A stretch of DNA of 34,923 bases from Acidimicrobiaceae bacterium (GTDB lineage: Bacteria > Actinomycetota > Acidimicrobiia > Acidimicrobiales > MedAcidi-G1), in NCBI GenBank assembly GCA_002729765.1, contig PBYV01000065.1, positions 1 to 34,923 of the forward strand, written 5' to 3'. This document shows, in pieces, positions 32,230 to 34,923 of this stretch; positions within the stretch are counted from its first letter, which is position 1, and the number at the start of each line of letters is the position of its first letter. The position numbers and the translations under genes are program-made. The notes beneath the pieces were generated by a model, which saw nothing but the letters and a program-made list of their open reading frames with translations, searched no databases and had not been told where the DNA came from.

Positions 32230-33054
32230 TTAAGAAGCCATTGGGCGACCGAAAGGTAATTCGGATTGCCAATTTGAAAGAAAAACTTCAGCACGTTCGC
32301 AGGCCCCAATTAAAGGGCCGTCAGCATGGTTAATAACTTCCTCAATGATTGAAGATAATTTTTCTGCAATTTGATTTTTGTCGTTTATTAATGGACCGGC
32401 TGTTGTAATGAAATCAGGTAAGGCAATTATGTTTTTTCGTTTACATACCGCAACAGCACGAGTAGTTATTGGAAGGGCAGCAGTAGGGACGATCACTGAA
32501 AAAGAAAGTGTTTCTGCAGTTTCATGATCTATTGCACCAATTTTTGATCCACAAAAAAGAATGTCTGCTTTTTCAGTAATTGGATTTTCTGAATTGACGA
32601 TCTCAATTCCTTTGTCAGTAAGTTCTTTTTCTAAAATAGAGCTTAAAATTTTGTCATCTATAACAGCTGTCTTTGCGTCTGGCTTAGCTGATAAAGCGCT
32701 TATTACAGTTCCCATGGCTAAAAGTTGTAATTTTTCTTCATGCCTGTCTTCGGTGGTGTTCTCAGGTTTCACCCCAAGTCCAGCAGTGAAAGTAAATTCG
32801 TTTCCCCATTCGCTAATTTCTTCGAAAAACGTTTTTATTGCTTCATTTTTTTCTTCTGGTGTAGTGCTTATTCCTGCTGAAATACCTGTTTCTTTTAAGT
32901 TCAGGGAAGCAAGCCCATAGGTCATTGATCTTGCTAAATCTTTTGCTCCTCCTTGAAGAATTTTTTTTGAAGCTCTTAAGATTCCTCGTCCAGGTGCATC
33001 CTCTAGATCAACTGCTACAAAAGCGTTAATTGATTCAAGTTTTTGAATTTTCAT
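32230..33054 (-). CDS. Degenerate Glu/Leu/Phe dehydrogenase-like protein
   Basis: A 274-residue protein whose segments track glutamate-type dehydrogenases in order. GGAKDLARSMTYGLASLNL (35-53) resembles the dimerisation/catalytic region. A helical stretch occupies the place of the Rossmann fold, ADILFCGSKIGAIDHETA resembles the later NAD-domain strand, and LPDFITTAGPLI resembles the APDYVINAGG block. The catalytic-Lys motif (GGGKGG) reads GISAGIS and the GxGxxG dinucleotide motif is not found, so enzymatic activity is doubtful. The assignment is by pattern only. It lies 13 bases after xseB and shares its strand, so it is probably in the xseAB transcript. Confidence 0.5.
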   Translation of the reverse strand: MKIQKLESINAFVAVDLEDAPGRGILRASKKILQGGAKDLARSMTYGLASLNLKETGISAGISTTPEEKNEAIKTFFEEISEWGNEFTFTAGLGVKPENTTEDRHEEKLQLLAMGTVISALSAKPDAKTAVIDDKILSSILEKELTDKGIEIVNSENPITEKADILFCGSKIGAIDHETAETLSFSVIVPTAALPITTRAVAVCKRKNIIALPDFITTAGPLINDKNQIAEKLSSIIEEVINHADGPLIGACERAEVFLSNWQSELPFGRPMAS

Positions 33055-33067
33055 TTAATCTCTCAAT

Positions 33068-33295
33068 TCAATCGTCGTTTAAAACATCGATTATTTTTTC
33101 AACTTGCATTTGGGTGGAAGTTAACCGCTTTTGGCATTGTTGTAGAAGATCATTTGCCCGCTCAACTTTTTTTGCAAGCTCATCGATATCAATTTGATCA
33201 GATTCAAGCTCAGTGAGAATCTCTTGGAGTTCTTCTAAAGCTAACGAATAGCTTATTTCACTGTCTTCGTTAGCCTTATTTGTTTCTTTTGTCAT
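33068..33295 (-). CDS. xseB: Exodeoxyribonuclease VII small subunit
   Basis: A 75-residue XseB: after a short acidic N-terminus, SYSLALEELQEILTELESDQIDIDELAKKVERANDLLQQCQKRL is the family core, predicted as two helices that pack on XseA. It overlaps xseA by 4 bases. With XseA it degrades single-stranded DNA to oligonucleotides. Confidence 0.95.
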   Translation of the reverse strand: MTKETNKANEDSEISYSLALEELQEILTELESDQIDIDELAKKVERANDLLQQCQKRLTSTQMQVEKIIDVLNDD

Positions 33296-34551
33296 ATGAC
33301 TACCTCATTGATAGTACTTTTAACAGTACCGTCCTCAAAAATTGTTTCGATCTCATCCCCTTTAAAAAGATTGTTAGTTGATGAAATAATTTCACCGTTT
33401 TGTGTACGCGTAATTGACCATCCTCTGGCAAGAAGCCGTTTAGGGTCTAACGCTCTTATTTGATCTTCAAATCCATGGAGTTTGTCTCCATTTCGTTTTA
33501 TGATGTTCGGGACAATTACTGAAATACGTTCTTTTACTCCTTTTAAGTTTTCATTGGAATTAAATAGAGAAGTTTTTGCGATAGTCACAGTCCGCGAATA
33601 CAGATTTGAATGGTGGGATTGAGCTAGAGATATTTTGTTGTGCGAAAGATTGATGACCGCAGTTTTGATAGCAAGTATTTTTTCGATGAACTCATTAACG
33701 GTTTCTACTAAACCGACGGCACATGCTGTAGGGGTTTTATAAGAAGTGTGCGCAACAACATCTGCAACACTTTGATCTATTTCATGTCCGATTCCAGTAA
33801 AAATTGGAATTGAAGAATTAGCTATTGCTCTAGCGAGGCTTTCTGAGTCGAACGAGAGCAGATCGCTGGTGGAACCTCCTCCTCTTATTATTGCTATTAC
33901 ATCTGGTTGATATGAAGTAACTATTTTTAAACCTTCTTCAATATCAGAAGCTGAACCTTCTCCTTGCATTCTTGTATCTCTTGCCAGAACATTGAAAGAA
34001 AAATTGCTATTAAGCAACTCATCGCAAAAATCAGCGTACGCAGCAGAACCAATGCTTGTTATCAGAGCAATATTTAAAGCAGGTTTTGAAATTATATGCA
34101 GCTTATTTCTTTCAGTTAGACCTTCTGTCTTTAAGTTTTGGAGCAGTTTTTCTTTTTCTTGAGCTAGATGACCGAAGGTGAATTGAGGATCAACGTCGCG
34201 CATTATTAGTTGTAATCGGCCCCCGGGCGGCCAAAAGTCTAGATGAGCAAGAATTTTTACGTTTATATCGTTAGCAAGAATTAATTCGCTTTTGTTTTGG
34301 AGAGTTCTATCGATTTCTGAACGTTGAGAATTCCATAAAGCGACACTGAATTTACCCATTGGTTGTGAACCTTGCTCAGAGATTGGATCGATTAGATCAA
34401 AATATGCGTGTCCAGATTTTGGAACGATCCGAAAGTTAGATATTTGTCCTTCAATCCAAAAATCTTGCGGGAAAAGATTGTTGAGTCCATCTTTCAAAAA
34501 GTTCCCAAGTTGCAAAACGCTAAAGGAAGGTATCTCATAATCAGGGGACAT
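33292..34551 (-). CDS. xseA: Exodeoxyribonuclease VII large subunit
   Basis: A 419-residue XseA. The N-terminal OB fold (about 5-100) has the signature FWIEGQISNFR and HAYFDLID. The catalytic domain has DVIAIIRGGGSTSDLLSFDSESLARAI and IPIFTGIGHEIDQSVADVVAH, followed by a coiled-coil region that gathers XseB subunits, and a C-terminal segment LDPKRLLARGWSITR. It is the nuclease subunit of exonuclease VII for DNA repair and recombination. The start is ATG at 34551. Confidence 0.96.
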   Translation of the reverse strand: MSPDYEIPSFSVLQLGNFLKDGLNNLFPQDFWIEGQISNFRIVPKSGHAYFDLIDPISEQGSQPMGKFSVALWNSQRSEIDRTLQNKSELILANDINVKILAHLDFWPPGGRLQLIMRDVDPQFTFGHLAQEKEKLLQNLKTEGLTERNKLHIISKPALNIALITSIGSAAYADFCDELLNSNFSFNVLARDTRMQGEGSASDIEEGLKIVTSYQPDVIAIIRGGGSTSDLLSFDSESLARAIANSSIPIFTGIGHEIDQSVADVVAHTSYKTPTACAVGLVETVNEFIEKILAIKTAVINLSHNKISLAQSHHSNLYSRTVTIAKTSLFNSNENLKGVKERISVIVPNIIKRNGDKLHGFEDQIRALDPKRLLARGWSITRTQNGEIISSTNNLFKGDEIETIFEDGTVKSTINEVVI

Positions 34552-34679
34552 AAAATTACACTACATAGTTACGAGTTTTTATGAAAGTGAACGATTTATT
34601 TAGTTATGTGACCTTAGTCCTATAAGCATGTTGGATTTGGCGTTTTGTTACTGTGAGCGCGAGTCTTGTGTTGTTAATT

Positions 34680-34685
34680 TATAAT
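34680..34685 (+). promoter_or_regulatory. Candidate -10 element for the lipoprotein gene
   Basis: An exact TATAAT 49 bases upstream of the GTG at 34735, but no good -35 at the right distance. It would give a leader of about 43 bases containing the strong GAGGAGGG ribosome site (34721-34728). Confidence 0.4.
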
Positions 34686-34734
34686 TATTTGTGTCATTTG
34701 CCTGGTTAATAGGTGGTGACGAGGAGGGAATATT

Positions 34735-34923
34735 GTGAATCGTAAGATTCTTGCTGTGCTTGGTGCTTGTTTAGCGTTTGCGCTTGTGAGTTCAAGTTGT
34801 GGTAGTGATAGTGACGATAGTTCAAGTAGTTCTGCTGCTGTAGCGACGACTGCTGCGCCTGCGACGACTGCTGCGCCTGCTTCTGATGGGTTGGCTGGCA
34901 CTTCGGTGACGGTTTTTGGTCCT
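34735..34923 (+). CDS. N-terminal part of a lipoprotein, possibly an ABC-transporter solute-binding protein
   Basis: The GTG at 34735, with GAGGAGGG at 34721-34728, opens a frame that continues past the window end; 63 codons are visible. It begins MNRKILAVLGACLAFALVSSSC, a signal peptide with a lipidation Cys at residue 22. A linker of Ser, Ala, Thr and Pro follows, and then GTSVTVFGP, which resembles the start of the first strand in extracellular sugar-binding proteins. The solute-binding assignment is inference from this layout. Its codons are noticeably more GC-rich than those of its neighbours. It diverges from xseA. Confidence 0.6.
   Translation, partial: MNRKILAVLGACLAFALVSSSCGSDSDDSSSSSAAVATTAAPATTAAPASDGLAGTSVTVFGP
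34843..34878 (+). repeat. 18-bp tandem duplication in the lipoprotein linker
   Basis: GCGACGACTGCTGCGCCT occurs twice in tandem (34843-34860 and 34861-34878), encoding ATTAAP twice. The unit is a multiple of three, so copy number could vary without breaking the frame. Confidence 0.8.

Overview
The window looks like the replication-origin region of a streamlined, low-GC actinobacterium. The gene order matches the actinobacterial origin almost gene for gene: trxB-trxA-cwlM, parB-parA-rsmG-jag-yidC-yidD-rnpA-rpmH, dnaA-dnaN-recF-DUF721-gyrB-gyrA-DUF3566-tRNA-Ile, then pstP-pknB, a trpG/pabA glutaminase and crgA. CrgA, DUF3566 and a CwlM-type protein are actinobacterial hallmarks. The strong AT bias, very short intergenic gaps and overlapping genes suggest a marine Acidimicrobiia or Candidatus Actinomarinales-like genome. 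That placement is inference; no rRNA is present to test it.

Layout. From 1 to 3.9 kb, on the + strand, lie the tail of a DUF6049-like membrane protein, degV, a small membrane protein, trxB, trxA and a CwlM-like pseudo-amidase. From 3.9 to 9.2 kb, on the - strand, lies a tightly packed block (rpmH, rnpA, yidD, yidC, jag, rsmG, parA, parB) with two perfect parS sites between rsmG and parA. Strand polarity switches at 9.2-9.6 kb. Consensus DnaA boxes lie on both sides of dnaA, so oriC is probably bipartite. From 9.6 to 19 kb, on the + strand, run the replication and topology genes. From 19 to 26.9 kb is an accessory mix: tRNA-Ile, an unannotated-size 45-codon gene, a saccharopine-dehydrogenase-like protein, a DUF3105 lipoprotein, an inositol-monophosphatase-family enzyme, an aldo/keto reductase, a dienelactone-hydrolase-like protein, three tRNAs, pheA, a metallo-beta-lactamase-fold hydrolase and an AcuI-type reductase. 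From 26.9 to 31.5 kb comes tRNA-Leu and then the cell-wall signalling genes pstP and pknB, pabA/trpG, crgA and a small zinc-ribbon protein. From 31.5 to 34.9 kb come a DoxX protein, tRNA-Ala, a degenerate glutamate-dehydrogenase-like protein, xseB-xseA, and the start of a lipoprotein that may be a solute-binding protein.

How it works together. DnaA, the DnaA boxes and the DUF721/DciA-like protein start replication. DnaN and RecF serve elongation and repair, gyrase manages supercoils, and ParA/ParB/parS segregate the origin. YidC, YidD, Jag, RnpA and L34 form the membrane-insertion and RNA-maturation block. PknB, PstP, CwlM and CrgA are the pieces of the actinobacterial cell-wall and division control circuit, but the pbpA, rodA and pknA genes that usually sit with them are missing here.

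There is no mobile element, prophage or CRISPR. I do not see a clearly new multi-gene system. The strongest leads are a distal inverted pair of DnaA boxes at 31.2 kb, an unusual quinolone-pocket sequence in GyrA, a pseudo-glutamate dehydrogenase next to xseBA, and a CwlM lacking both catalytic residues and the usual C-terminal tail.
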